The notes under the pieces are model-generated. The model did no database searches and was not told the DNA's origin. It saw nothing but the letters and a program-made list of their open reading frames with translations. The position numbers and the translations under genes were made by a program. DNA of 64,000 nucleotides from Streptomyces blattellae. GTDB lineage: Bacteria; Actinomycetota; Actinomycetes; Streptomycetales; Streptomycetaceae. Positions 12,327-19,873 of this stretch are shown here, in pieces (the first letter of the stretch is position 1; every line of letters begins with the position of its first letter). The stretch lies in contig NZ_WJBG01000117.1 in the NCBI RefSeq assembly GCF_009709555.1, positions 124,001 to 188,000 of the forward strand. The letters are read 5' to 3'.

Positions 12327-13251
12327 CGACCAGGGCCCGGCACTCGTCCGGGGTGCCCCAGGCGGTGCGCAGGGCACGGGCCTTGGTCAGCCAGAGGGAG
12401 AGGTCGCACTCCGCCGTGTAGCCGATCGCGCCGTGCAGTTGGAGGGCGGTACGCGCGGTGGTGTACGCCGCCTCGCAGGCCGTGACCTTGGCGGCGGCGA
12501 TGTCGGCGGGCTCCATGGTCAGTGCCGCGCCGAAGAGCAGCGGACGGGCGAACTCAAGGGCGATCTTCGCGTCGGCCAGCCTGTGCTTCACGGCTTGGAA
12601 CGAGCCTATGGGGGCGCCGAACTGGGTGCGCTGCTTGACGTAGGCGACGGTCTTGTCGAGCAGGGCGAGGCCGACGCCCAGGGCCTGAGCGGCGGTGGCG
12701 AGGCGGGCCCGGGCGAGGGCGTGCCCGACGGGCGGGGTGGGGGTGAGCAGTTCGCCGCCCGGGGTGAGGGGGGTGAGGCGGCGGGCGGGGTCGAGGGAGG
12801 GGCGGACGGGGCCGTGACCTGGGGCCAGGTGCAGGCCGTCGGGGGTGAGAGCCAGGCGGGTCGTGGCCGCGTCGCCGTCCAGGGCGTACGGGCTGCCGTA
12901 CGCCAACGTCGCCATGGTCTCGCCGGAGGCGAGGGGCGGGAGCAGGCGTTCGGCCTTGTCGAGCAGGACGGCCGCCGTCACGGTCTCCACCAGCGGGCCC
13001 GGTACCGCGTGTCGCCCCAACTCCACGAAGGCGACGGTGAGTTCGACCGGCCGGGGGCCCAGCCCGTCGTACTCCTCCGGTACCGCCAGGGCGAACACGC
13101 CCGCCTGTGCGATACGGCTCCACAGCGCGCGTCCGCTGCCGCGCTCGCCGCGGCTCCAGTCCCGTACCACCGAGGGTGTGTCGGCGGACGTCAGCATCGC
13201 GTCCAGCGAGGCGGCGAACGCGCGCTGCTCGGCGTCGAGGAGGAAGCGCAT
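12301..13251 (-). CDS. Acyl-CoA dehydrogenase, short subunit of a steroid-type heterotetramer (FadE33/IpdE2-like)
   Basis: A 316-residue acyl-CoA dehydrogenase, shorter than the usual 380, as in the partner subunits of the alpha2-beta2 enzymes of steroid catabolism. Visible family features are RTQFGAPIGSFQAVKHRLAD (about 215-235) and LHGAIGYTAECDLSLWLTKA near the C-terminus. Its ATG at 13251 overlaps the stop of the long subunit by one base (TGATG), so the two are translationally coupled and likely form one enzyme. Context (KstR2 operator, HIP-pathway genes) points to dehydrogenation of a CoA-bound C/D-ring intermediate. FadE32 versus FadE33 cannot be separated by eye. Confidence 0.8.
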   Translation of the reverse strand: MRFLLDAEQRAFAASLDAMLTSADTPSVVRDWSRGERGSGRALWSRIAQAGVFALAVPEEYDGLGPRPVELTVAFVELGRHAVPGPLVETVTAAVLLDKAERLLPPLASGETMATLAYGSPYALDGDAATTRLALTPDGLHLAPGHGPVRPSLDPARRLTPLTPGGELLTPTPPVGHALARARLATAAQALGVGLALLDKTVAYVKQRTQFGAPIGSFQAVKHRLADAKIALEFARPLLFGAALTMEPADIAAAKVTACEAAYTTARTALQLHGAIGYTAECDLSLWLTKARALRTAWGTPDECRALVVSGGGRRW

Positions 13252-14390
13252 CAGCGGCGTCCCTTCGGGAGGCCGAGCAGGCGTTCGGCGATGATGTCCC
13301 GCTGGATCTCGTTCGTGCCCGCGTAGATCGGGCCGGCGAGGGCGAAGACGTACCCCTCCGACCAGTCCGTGTCCGTGAACTCGCCCTCTTCGCCCAGGAG
13401 ATCGAGGGCCGTCTCGTGCAGCGCGATGTCGTACTCGGACCAGAAGACCTTGTTCAGGCTGGACTCCGGGCCGAGTTCCTGGCCGTCCAGGAAGCGGGAG
13501 GCGGCGGCGTAGGTGAAGAGCTGGTAGGCGCGGGCGCCGATCAGGGCGTCTGCGACAGAGGGCTTCGTGGTTTCCGGTCCTCCTTGCGCCTGCCAGAGCG
13601 TCAGCAGGCGGCAGGCGCTCGCCAGGAAACGGCCCGGGGAGCGGAGCTTCAGGCCGCGTTCGTTGCCCGCGGTCGACATGGCGATCCGCCAGCCCTGACC
13701 GAGTTCGCCGATCACGTCCTCGTCCGGCACGAACACCTCGTCCAGGAACAGCTCGGCGAACGCGGGTTTTCCGTCGAGGCGGCCGATGGGGCGGACGGTG
13801 ACGCCCGGTGCGCGCAGGTCGAACATCAGGTAGGTCAGGCCCTGGTGGGGCTTCGGGGTGTCCGGCTCGCTGCGGAAGAGGCCGAACGCGCGGTCGGCGA
13901 AGGCGGCCCGTGACGACCAGGTCTTCTGCCCGGTCAGCAGCCAGCCGCCGTCCGTGCGGACGGCCTTGGCCTTCAGGGATGCCAGGTCCGAACCGGCCTC
14001 GGGCTCCGACCACGCCTGGGCCCAGATCACCTCGCCGGAGGCCATCGACGGCAGCACGCGCGCGCGTTGCTGCCGCGTGCCGTGGTCGAAGAGGGTGGGG
14101 GCGAGCAGGCTGATGCCGTTCTGACCGACGCGGCCGGGGGCGCCTGCCGCGTAGTACTCCTCCTCGAAGATCAACCATCTGATCAGGCCCGCGTCCCGGC
14201 CGCCGTACCCGCTCGGCCAGTCCACCACCGACCAGCGGTCCGCGGCCAGTTCCGCCTCCCACGCGCGGTGCGCGGCGAAGCCCTCCCGGGTCTCCAGGGA
14301 AGGGAGCGGGACGGACGGCACGTGCGCGCGCAGCCAGGCGCGGGCCTCGGCCCGGAAGGCGTCCTCTTCGGGTGTGAAGGTGAGGTCCAT
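13251..14390 (-). CDS. Acyl-CoA dehydrogenase, long subunit of a steroid-type heterotetramer (FadE30/IpdE1-like)
   Basis: A 379-residue FAD enzyme with the usual order: N-terminal helices, WAQAWSEPEAGSDLASL (about 124-140) for FAD and substrate, WLLTGQKTWSS, then C-terminal helices with IYAGTNEIQRDIIAERLLG. The Glu of the medium-chain IYEGT motif is Ala here. A Glu at about residue 244 (AGNERGL) sits where isovaleryl-type and steroid-type enzymes keep their base. This resembles FadE30-class enzymes that work as a heterotetramer with a short subunit, here 12301-13251. It is transcribed away from ipdF; the KstR2-like operator is in the shared 118-bp gap. Confidence 0.82.
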   Translation of the reverse strand: MDLTFTPEEDAFRAEARAWLRAHVPSVPLPSLETREGFAAHRAWEAELAADRWSVVDWPSGYGGRDAGLIRWLIFEEEYYAAGAPGRVGQNGISLLAPTLFDHGTRQQRARVLPSMASGEVIWAQAWSEPEAGSDLASLKAKAVRTDGGWLLTGQKTWSSRAAFADRAFGLFRSEPDTPKPHQGLTYLMFDLRAPGVTVRPIGRLDGKPAFAELFLDEVFVPDEDVIGELGQGWRIAMSTAGNERGLKLRSPGRFLASACRLLTLWQAQGGPETTKPSVADALIGARAYQLFTYAAASRFLDGQELGPESSLNKVFWSEYDIALHETALDLLGEEGEFTDTDWSEGYVFALAGPIYAGTNEIQRDIIAERLLGLPKGRR

Positions 14391-14396
14391 CGGTGG

Positions 14397-14471
14397 CGTC
14401 CCCTCAGCCGTGGTCTCCTCGGCGGTGGTCTCCTAGACCGTGATCTTTTCGACCGTGATGCCCTCGGCGGT
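14397..14471. repeat. Five degenerate 15-bp tandem units before the acyl-CoA dehydrogenase start
   Basis: Units begin at 14397, 14412, 14427, 14442 and 14457, with the pattern GGTCTCCTCGGCGGT and variants. Read on the minus strand they would encode a repeating pentapeptide such as TAEET, and the third copy contains TAG. The array fills the space between the KstR2-like operator and the start codon at 14390, so its copy number sets the leader length of the acyl-CoA dehydrogenase operon. Confidence 0.75.
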
Positions 14472-14475
14472 CTTC

Positions 14476-14495
14476 CCTAACAAGTGTTTGGTAGG
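14476..14495. promoter_or_regulatory. KstR2-type operator between the fadE pair and ipdF-kstR2-fadA6
   Basis: CCTAACAAGTGTTTGGTAGG is an inverted repeat of the form CCTAnCAAnnnnTTGnTAGG. Its inner 14 bases (14479-14492) match 9 of the 10 fixed positions of AnCAAGnnCTTGnT, the published KstR2 motif of mycobacteria and rhodococci. It lies 13 bp before the ipdF start and 85 bp before the divergent acyl-CoA dehydrogenase start. A near-copy occurs at 20667-20686. The regulator gene itself is at 15318. Motif seen; binding inferred. Confidence 0.8.
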
Positions 14496-14508
14496 TTAGC
14501 GTGTCCCT

Positions 14509-15297
14509 ATGACAGGCGTCGAGAGTCCGGCTTACGTACCCGGGCACGGGCTGCTGAAGGGCCGCACCGCCGTCATCACCGCGGCGGCCGGGGCGGGGAT
14601 CGGCGGGGCGACTGCGCGGCGCTTCCTGGAGGAGGGCGCGCGCGTGCTGATCAGCGACGCGCATGTGCGGCGGCTCAAGGAGTACGAGGCCGAGCTGGCC
14701 GGGGAGTTCGGGTCGGCCGTTGCCGCTCTGCCGTGCGACGTCATCGACGACACGCAGGTGAGCGCGCTGTTCGAGGCGGCCATCGAGAAGCACGGCCGAC
14801 TGGATGTCGTCGTCAACAACGCCGGGCTGGGCGGTACTTCGGACCTCGTCCACATGACCGACGAACAGTGGTCGAAGGTGATCGATGTGACGCTGAACGG
14901 AACCTTCCGGTGCACCCGGGCGGCCCTACGGCACTTCCGGGCCGGCGGCGCCGGCGGGGTGATCGTCAACAACGCCTCCGTCCTCGGCTGGCGTGCCCAG
15001 GCCGGGCAGGCGCACTATGCCGCCGCGAAGGCCGGCGTGATGGCGCTGACCAGGTGCGCGGCGCTGGAGGCCGCCGAGTTCGGGGTGCGGGTCAACGCGG
15101 TCTCGCCGAGCCTCGCCATGCATCCGCACCTGGTGAAGGTGACCAGCCCCGCCCTGCTGGCCGAGCTGACCCAGCGGGAGGCCTTCGGGCGGTACGCCGA
15201 GCCCTGGGAGGTGGCCAACGTGATCGTGTTCCTGGCGTCGGGCTACTCCTCGTACATGACCGGGGAGGTCGTCTCCGTCAGCAGCCGGCATCCCTGA
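14509..15297 (+). CDS. ipdF: IpdF-like short-chain dehydrogenase of the HIP pathway
   Basis: A 262-residue classical SDR: cofactor loop TAAAGAGIGGATA (about residues 24-36), NNAG at about 104, catalytic Ser in NNASVLGWRAQ, and YAAAKAG with Tyr and Lys (about 168-174). The C-terminus EPWEVANVIVFLASGYSSYMT is close to what I recall of Mycobacterium tuberculosis IpdF (Rv3559c). That enzyme oxidises the hydroxyl of a 5-hydroxy indane propanoyl-CoA intermediate in steroid C/D-ring breakdown. It is the first gene of the operon ipdF-kstR2-fadA6, directly behind the KstR2-like operator. Substrate is inferred from family and neighbourhood. Confidence 0.85.
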   Translation: MTGVESPAYVPGHGLLKGRTAVITAAAGAGIGGATARRFLEEGARVLISDAHVRRLKEYEAELAGEFGSAVAALPCDVIDDTQVSALFEAAIEKHGRLDVVVNNAGLGGTSDLVHMTDEQWSKVIDVTLNGTFRCTRAALRHFRAGGAGGVIVNNASVLGWRAQAGQAHYAAAKAGVMALTRCAALEAAEFGVRVNAVSPSLAMHPHLVKVTSPALLAELTQREAFGRYAEPWEVANVIVFLASGYSSYMTGEVVSVSSRHP

Positions 15298-15317
15298 CGA
15301 CGGAGCGGGACCACAAT

Positions 15318-15938
15318 GTGCCTGTGCCTACGAAGAAGAAGCCCCAGGTGACCGCCGCCCCCGAGCGCCGGCGCGAGCTCCTCGACACCGCCGCCGAGGT
15401 CTTCGCCGAGCAGGGTTACAACGCCACCACCGTCCGCAAGATCGCGGACCACGCGGGGATGCTGGCCGGCAGCCTCTACTACCACTTCGACTCCAAGGAA
15501 TCGATGCTGGAGGAGATCCTGCGGACGTTCCTCGACGAGCTCTGGGACGGGTACGACGCCGTCCTGGGCGCCGCCGGGCTGGGCCCGCGCGAGACGCTGG
15601 AGGCCCTGGTCACCGAGTCGTTCCGGGAGATCGACCGGCACCGCGCCGCCGTCGCTATCTACCAGAAGGAGTCCAAGCACCTCGTGGCGCAGGAGCGGTT
15701 CGCGTTCCTCGCCGAATCGCAGCGCAAGTTCGAGAAGGCGTGGCTGTCCACGCTGGAGCGCGGGGTCGCGGGCCAGGTCTTCCGGTCCGACCTCGACGTC
15801 CGGCTCACCTACCGGTTCGTGCGGGACACGGTGTGGGTCGCCGCGTCCTGGTACCGGCCCGGCGGACACCACAGCCCGGAGGAGATCGCCCGGCAGTACC
15901 TGTCGATGGTGCTGGACGGGATCGCCGTACGTACCTGA
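15318..15938 (+). CDS. kstR2: TetR family repressor, KstR2-like
   Basis: A 206-residue TetR protein: DNA-binding domain at about residues 15-65 (LDTAAEVFAEQGYNATTVRK and GMLAGSLYYHFDSKESML), then an all-helical ligand domain. The ligand-domain segments VAIYQKESKHL, TYRFVRDTVWVAASWYRPGG and QYLSMVLDGI are strikingly like those of mycobacterial KstR2, the HIP-CoA-responsive repressor. A GTG start at 15318 is used; GTG 15324 is an alternative. It sits 20 bp after ipdF and 35 bp before fadA6, so it is autoregulated if the 14476 operator is its site. Two matching palindromes in the cluster support the assignment. Confidence 0.87.
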   Translation: MPVPTKKKPQVTAAPERRRELLDTAAEVFAEQGYNATTVRKIADHAGMLAGSLYYHFDSKESMLEEILRTFLDELWDGYDAVLGAAGLGPRETLEALVTESFREIDRHRAAVAIYQKESKHLVAQERFAFLAESQRKFEKAWLSTLERGVAGQVFRSDLDVRLTYRFVRDTVWVAASWYRPGGHHSPEEIARQYLSMVLDGIAVRT

Positions 15939-15973
15939 CTCACTGCTGGAGTCCGGAAGTCTGGGGAGTTGCC

Positions 15974-17131
15974 ATGGCCGAGGCCTACATCGTCGAAGCG
16001 GTCCGTACGCCCGTCGGGCGGCGCGGGGGAGGACTGAGCAAGGTCCATCCGGCCGACCTGGGCGCGCATGTGCTGAAGGAACTGGTCGCCCGGGCCGGGG
16101 TCGATCCGGCCGCCGTCGAGGACGTCGTCTTCGGCTGTCTGGACGCGGTCGGGCCGCAGGCCGGCGACATCGCGCGCACCTGCTGGCTGGCCGCCGGGCT
16201 GCCGGAGGAGGTGCCGGGCGTGACGGTGGACCGGCAGTGCGGGTCCTCGCAGCAGGCCGTGCACTTCGCGGCGCAGGGCGTGCTGTCCGGGACCCAGGAC
16301 CTGGTCGTCGCGGGCGGTGTGCAGAACATGTCGCAGATCCCGATCGCCTACGCGACCCGGCAGGCCGCCGAGCCGCTGGGCTTCACCCAGGGCCCCTTCG
16401 CGGGCAGCGAGGGCTGGCGGGCGCGGTACGGGGACCGGGCGGTCAACCAGTTCGTCGGCGCCGAGATGATCGCCGGCAAGTGGGGGATCAGCAGGCTGGA
16501 CCAGGAGGAGTTCGCGCTGCGCTCGCACCGGAGGGCGCTGCGGGCGATCGACGAGGGCCGCTTTGCGCGCGAGACCGTGGCGTACGGGGACGTCACCGTC
16601 GACGAGGGGCCGCGCCGGGACACCTCCCTGGAGAAGATGGCCGGACTGAAGCCGGTCGTCGACGGCGGCACGATCACGGCCGCCTGCTCCTCTCAGGTAT
16701 CCGACGGCGCGGCGGCGATGCTGCTGTCCTCGGAGCGGGCGGTGCACGAGCACGGGCTGACGCCGCGCGCCCGTGTCCACCATCTCTCGGTGCGCGGCGA
16801 GGACCCGATCCGGATGCTGACCGCCCCGATACCCGCCACCGCCCATGCCCTGAAGAAGACCGGCCTGTCCATCGACGCCGTCGACCTCGTCGAGATCAAT
16901 GAGGCCTTCGCCCCCGTCGTCCTGGCCTGGCTGAAGGAGACAGGCGCGGATCCGGAGAAGGTCAACGTCAACGGCGGCGCAATAGCCCTGGGCCACCCAC
17001 TCGGCGCCACCGGCACAAAACTGATGACGACCCTGCTCCACGAACTGGAGCGCACGGGCGGACGGTTCGGGCTGCAAACGATGTGCGAGGGCGGCGGGCA
17101 GGCGAATGTGACGATTATCGAGAGGCTGTAA
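15974..17131 (+). CDS. fadA6: Thiolase, FadA6-like
   Basis: A 385-residue thiolase starting at ATG 15974 after GGGGAG. Catalytic elements are the nucleophile Cys in VDRQCGSSQQAVHFAAQG (about residue 90), EINEAFAPV, the His in GGAIALGHPLGATG (about 340), and the second Cys in TMCEGGGQANV near the end. In the KstR2 regulon the thiolase FadA6 performs the thiolytic step on the opened D/C-ring chain, releasing acetyl-CoA. It is the third gene of the ipdF operon. Its last codons are duplicated, with silent changes, about 97 bp downstream (17174-17225). Confidence 0.88.
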   Translation: MAEAYIVEAVRTPVGRRGGGLSKVHPADLGAHVLKELVARAGVDPAAVEDVVFGCLDAVGPQAGDIARTCWLAAGLPEEVPGVTVDRQCGSSQQAVHFAAQGVLSGTQDLVVAGGVQNMSQIPIAYATRQAAEPLGFTQGPFAGSEGWRARYGDRAVNQFVGAEMIAGKWGISRLDQEEFALRSHRRALRAIDEGRFARETVAYGDVTVDEGPRRDTSLEKMAGLKPVVDGGTITAACSSQVSDGAAAMLLSSERAVHEHGLTPRARVHHLSVRGEDPIRMLTAPIPATAHALKKTGLSIDAVDLVEINEAFAPVVLAWLKETGADPEKVNVNGGAIALGHPLGATGTKLMTTLLHELERTGGRFGLQTMCEGGGQANVTIIERL

Positions 17132-17173
17132 CGCCCCGTGGGCCCGCGTGGGGCGAGGGTCGCGGGGGTGGTG

Positions 17174-17225
17174 TCGATGTGTGTGGGGGCGGCGGCAGGC
17201 GAACGTGACGATCATTGAGAGGCTG
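17174..17225 (+). pseudogene. Remnant of a second thiolase 3' end
   Basis: From TCGATGTGTGTGGG to GAGAGGCTG the sequence repeats the 3' end of fadA6 (17074-17128). The last 32 bases (GGCAGGCGA to GAGGCTG) differ at three positions, all silent: AAC for AAT, ATC for ATT and ATT for ATC, so both copies encode QANVTIIERL. One base is gained in the upstream G-run, breaking the frame. The piece overlaps the last codons of the convergent ipdC, which takes its stop codon from it. It looks like the old end of a homologous thiolase gene left after recombination. Confidence 0.7.
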
Positions 17226-18261
17226 CGAGTCTCTCTCGTGCCGCATCGGCCTCCTTCATGATCCGGTCGATCAGTTCCGTGCACGACGGCAGGTCGTCGA
17301 TGACCCCGGCGACCTGCCCCGACGCCATCACCCCGAGGTCCGTACGCCCGTCCACCATCGACGCCCTGAGCAGCATCGGAGTGTTCGCGGCGAGCAGGAC
17401 CCGGCTCCAGGACAGGTCTTTGCCGTGCTTCAGGGCGAGACCGTCGCGGATCATCGCGGACCAGCCGATGCCGGACAGCTTCCGGAAGCGGGCCGCATGG
17501 CCCACGGCCCGCAGCAGAGTTCTCGCCCGGCCGGAGTTCTCCAGCGAGTCGACCAGTTCCGTGCGGAGCATGCGGTGGGGCAGGCCGTCGACCGCCCTGG
17601 TGACCGTGACGTCCCGGACGCTCGCCGTCAGATACCGCGCCTTCACCGCGTCCGGCACCGTCGAGTCCGAGGTGAGCAGGAAGCGGGTGCCCATGGCGAC
17701 GCCTGCCGCCCCGTAGGCCAGTGCCGCGACCAGGCCCCGCCCGTCGAAGAAGCCGCCCGCCGCCACGACGGGTATCCGCACCGCGTCCACGACCTGCGGC
17801 AGCAGCACCGTCGTCGCCACCTCGCCGGTGTGCCCGCCGCCCTCCCCGCCCTGCACGATCACCGCGTCCGCGCCCCAGGCCGCGACCTTCTCGGCATGGC
17901 GCCGGGCACCGACCGTCGGGATCACGACCACGCCCGCGTCCTTGAGCGTGCCGATCAGTTCGGGAGAGGGCGCCAGCGCGAAGGAGGCGACCCGGACCCG
18001 CTCCTCGATCAGCATCCGTGCCCTGTCCCCGGCGTCCGAGGCGTCGGCGCGCAGATTGACCCCGAAGGGCGCCTTCGTACGGGACTTGACCTCGCGTATC
18101 GCCTCACGCAGCCGGCCGGTCGTCATCGTCGCCGAGGCCAGGATGCCCAGCCCGCCCGCGTTCGCCGTCGCCGAGACCAGACGCGGGCCCGCCACCCAGC
18201 CCATGCCCGTCTGCACGATCGGGTGGCGGACCCCGACCAGCCGGGTGAGCGCGGTGTCCAT
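17212..18261 (-). CDS. ipdC: IpdC-like flavin-dependent oxidoreductase (nitronate monooxygenase fold)
   Basis: A 349-residue TIM-barrel flavoprotein of the 2-nitropropane dioxygenase family: PIVQTGMGWVAGPRLVSATA at the N-terminus, GGLGILASATMT, the phosphate-binding QGGEGGGHTG (about 136-145), and PVVAAGGFFDGRGL with GVAMGTRFL (about 165-190). The position next to ipdB and ipdA is that of mycobacterial IpdC (Rv3553), a flavin enzyme required for HIP breakdown, rather than a true nitronate monooxygenase. Its ATG overlaps the ipdB stop by one base. The C-terminal codons lie in a duplicated fadA6 tail, so the natural C-terminus may have been altered by that event. Confidence 0.85.
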   Translation of the reverse strand: MDTALTRLVGVRHPIVQTGMGWVAGPRLVSATANAGGLGILASATMTTGRLREAIREVKSRTKAPFGVNLRADASDAGDRARMLIEERVRVASFALAPSPELIGTLKDAGVVVIPTVGARRHAEKVAAWGADAVIVQGGEGGGHTGEVATTVLLPQVVDAVRIPVVAAGGFFDGRGLVAALAYGAAGVAMGTRFLLTSDSTVPDAVKARYLTASVRDVTVTRAVDGLPHRMLRTELVDSLENSGRARTLLRAVGHAARFRKLSGIGWSAMIRDGLALKHGKDLSWSRVLLAANTPMLLRASMVDGRTDLGVMASGQVAGVIDDLPSCTELIDRIMKEADAARERLAASQ

Positions 18262-18989
18262 CAGGCCCTCACGCCCTCGGGGACCTCACGCGCGCGGGTG
18301 TCGTGCGGGTCGATCTCCTCGCGGATCAGGCGCAGTTCGGTGGGCGTCGGCTCACGCGTGTACGGCACCTCGTCGGGGATCGTCAGCGCGAACCCCGTCG
18401 CATCCCCGACCTCCTCGACGGTCACCCCGGGATGCAGCGAGGCCAGCCGCATCGAGCGGTCCGGGGTCGCGAAGTCGAAGACGCCGAGGTCGGAGACGAC
18501 CCGGGGGATGCGGTGATGGCGGGCACCGGCCGCATGGTCGTACCCCACCCCGCACACCATGTCGACCTTCTCCATGAAGACCCGCCGGGAATGCCTCGGG
18601 ATCCAGTAACTGGTCGGATTGTTGAGGGTGTTGACCGGCGCACCCCGCACCCCCAGCAGCTGCCGCCTCGGCTGCTCCCAGTCGCCGATGCACGAGATGT
18701 TCTGGTTGCCGAAGCGGTCGATCTGGCTCGCGCCCATCATCACGTGCCGCCGGCCGCCGGTGACGAGGGTGAGGTGCTGCCGGTACGGCAGCCAGCCCTC
18801 GACGGTGCCGTCCACGTCGACCAGCATCGCCTCCCCGTCGGTCAGTAGCAGCTCCGGTGCGAAGGTGAGCCGGGCGAGGCGCGCGCCGATGGAGGGGATC
18901 AGGCCCATGGGACTCGCCAGGATCTCACCTGCGCCGCGCCAGGCCTCGGCGCAGGCGATCACACAGAACTCACTCCGCGTCACGGTCAT
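18261..18989 (-). CDS. ipdB: IpdB-like beta subunit of the ring-opening CoA hydrolase
   Basis: A 242-residue protein with the class I CoA-transferase beta fold: RSEFCVIACAEAWRGAGEI, PSIGARLARLTFAPELLLTDGEA, MMGASQIDRFGNQNIS, and a C-terminal PGVTVEEVGDATGF. Despite the fold, the mycobacterial IpdAB complex is a hydrolase that opens the last steroid ring (COCHEA-CoA to MOODA-CoA). The Glu that transferases use as nucleophile is typically missing from IpdB. ATG 18989 overlaps the ipdA stop as ATGA, the usual coupling for a two-subunit enzyme. Downstream it touches ipdC (TGATG). Confidence 0.87.
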   Translation of the reverse strand: MTVTRSEFCVIACAEAWRGAGEILASPMGLIPSIGARLARLTFAPELLLTDGEAMLVDVDGTVEGWLPYRQHLTLVTGGRRHVMMGASQIDRFGNQNISCIGDWEQPRRQLLGVRGAPVNTLNNPTSYWIPRHSRRVFMEKVDMVCGVGYDHAAGARHHRIPRVVSDLGVFDFATPDRSMRLASLHPGVTVEEVGDATGFALTIPDEVPYTREPTPTELRLIREEIDPHDTRAREVPEGVRA

Positions 18990-19873
18990 GTCCCCTCCTT
19001 CTCGGGCCCGTTGAGGAACCGCTCGGCGAACTCCGCCCACGGTGTGGTCGCGTACTCCTTCTGCATGGCCTCGTCCCGCCCGTAGTCGGGCGCACAGGAC
19101 GTGAAGTGCGCACCGCCCGGCGCCTCCACCACGCCCGTCACCGTGTGGCGTTTGATCAGCAGCGTTTGGGCTGCCGCCTCCTTCGTCAGCTCGGCGGTGT
19201 CCACGATCCGCTCGCAGGAGACGTACGCGGCGTCCGCCGCCTCGCAGAACAGGTCGTCGAAGTACGGGTCGGGCCCCAGATACTGGCCGTTGCCCCGCCG
19301 GTCGGCGCGGTGGACATGGACCAGGGCCGCATCCAGGCGCAGGGCGGGCATGGCCACGAACGTCTCCCCGTCGTCGTACGGCGAAGTCACCGTCCGCAGA
19401 GCGGGGTTGACCCGCATCACATCGGAGCCGATCCCGGCCCGTACAGGCAGGAAGGGCAGCCGGTTCGCCGCCGCGTGCAGTCCCCACATGAACATCGCCT
19501 CGTCGATCTCCATCAGCTCCAGCTCCCCCCGCTCGCGGGCCGCCCGGAAGTGCGGTTCGAGAGGGATCGAGTCGAGGGTGACAAAGGGGGCGACCAGTCT
19601 GCGGATCCGGCCGGCGGCGGCGAGCATGCCGACGTCCGGACCGCCGTAGGACACCACCGTGAGGTCGGTGATGCCGGAGCGGAGCACTGCTCTCACCAGG
19701 GCCATCGGTTTGCGGCGCGAGCCCCAGCCGCCGATGCCGAGGGTCATGCCGCTCTCCAGCCGAGAGACGGCTTCGTCGGCGGTCATCGTCTTTTCGCCCA
19801 CGGCGGTCATCGTCGTGTCGCCCACGGCGGGCGTCGCCTTGTCACCCGCGGTGGTCATCGCCATGTCACCCAC
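18986..19873 (-). CDS. ipdA: IpdA-like alpha subunit of the ring-opening CoA hydrolase
   Basis: The alpha-subunit CoA-transferase fold, with SGMTLGIGGWGSRRKPMALV and DLTVVSYGGPDVGML, then ALRLDAALVHVHRADRRGNG, DPYFDDLF and VEAPGGAHFTSCAPDYGRDE. These match what I recall of mycobacterial IpdA (Rv3551). The catalytic acid expected in IpdA fits the Glu-rich ELMEIDEAM region. Two starts are possible. GTG 19873, directly abutting echA20, adds 29 residues encoded by a 24-bp tandem array. ATG 19786 (MTADEAVSRLESG) gives the family length. I list the longer frame but favour ATG 19786. Confidence 0.87.
   Translation of the reverse strand: MGDMAMTTAGDKATPAVGDTTMTAVGEKTMTADEAVSRLESGMTLGIGGWGSRRKPMALVRAVLRSGITDLTVVSYGGPDVGMLAAAGRIRRLVAPFVTLDSIPLEPHFRAARERGELELMEIDEAMFMWGLHAAANRLPFLPVRAGIGSDVMRVNPALRTVTSPYDDGETFVAMPALRLDAALVHVHRADRRGNGQYLGPDPYFDDLFCEAADAAYVSCERIVDTAELTKEAAAQTLLIKRHTVTGVVEAPGGAHFTSCAPDYGRDEAMQKEYATTPWAEFAERFLNGPEKEGT
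19777..19872. repeat. Four 24-bp tandem units at the start of ipdA
   Basis: Units start at 19777, 19801, 19825 and 19849, with the consensus CGGYGGTCATCGYCNTGTCRCCCA. Because 24 is divisible by three, the array is translated in frame as TAVGDT/TAVGEK-type octapeptides and each unit offers a possible start codon for ipdA. Copy-number change would alter only the N-terminal tail or the echA20-ipdA spacing. Confidence 0.85.

Noticed and set aside
18990..19487. Long upstream frame in front of ipdB
   Set aside because: It is an antisense-like shadow running inside ipdA; similarity to IpdB starts at MTVTRSEF (18989).
18261..19873. Ordinary 3-oxoacid CoA-transferase alpha/beta pair
   Set aside because: The GWGSRRKPMA and APDYGRDE segments, the neighbours ipdC and echA20, and the KstR2-type operators fit IpdAB ring hydrolase better.
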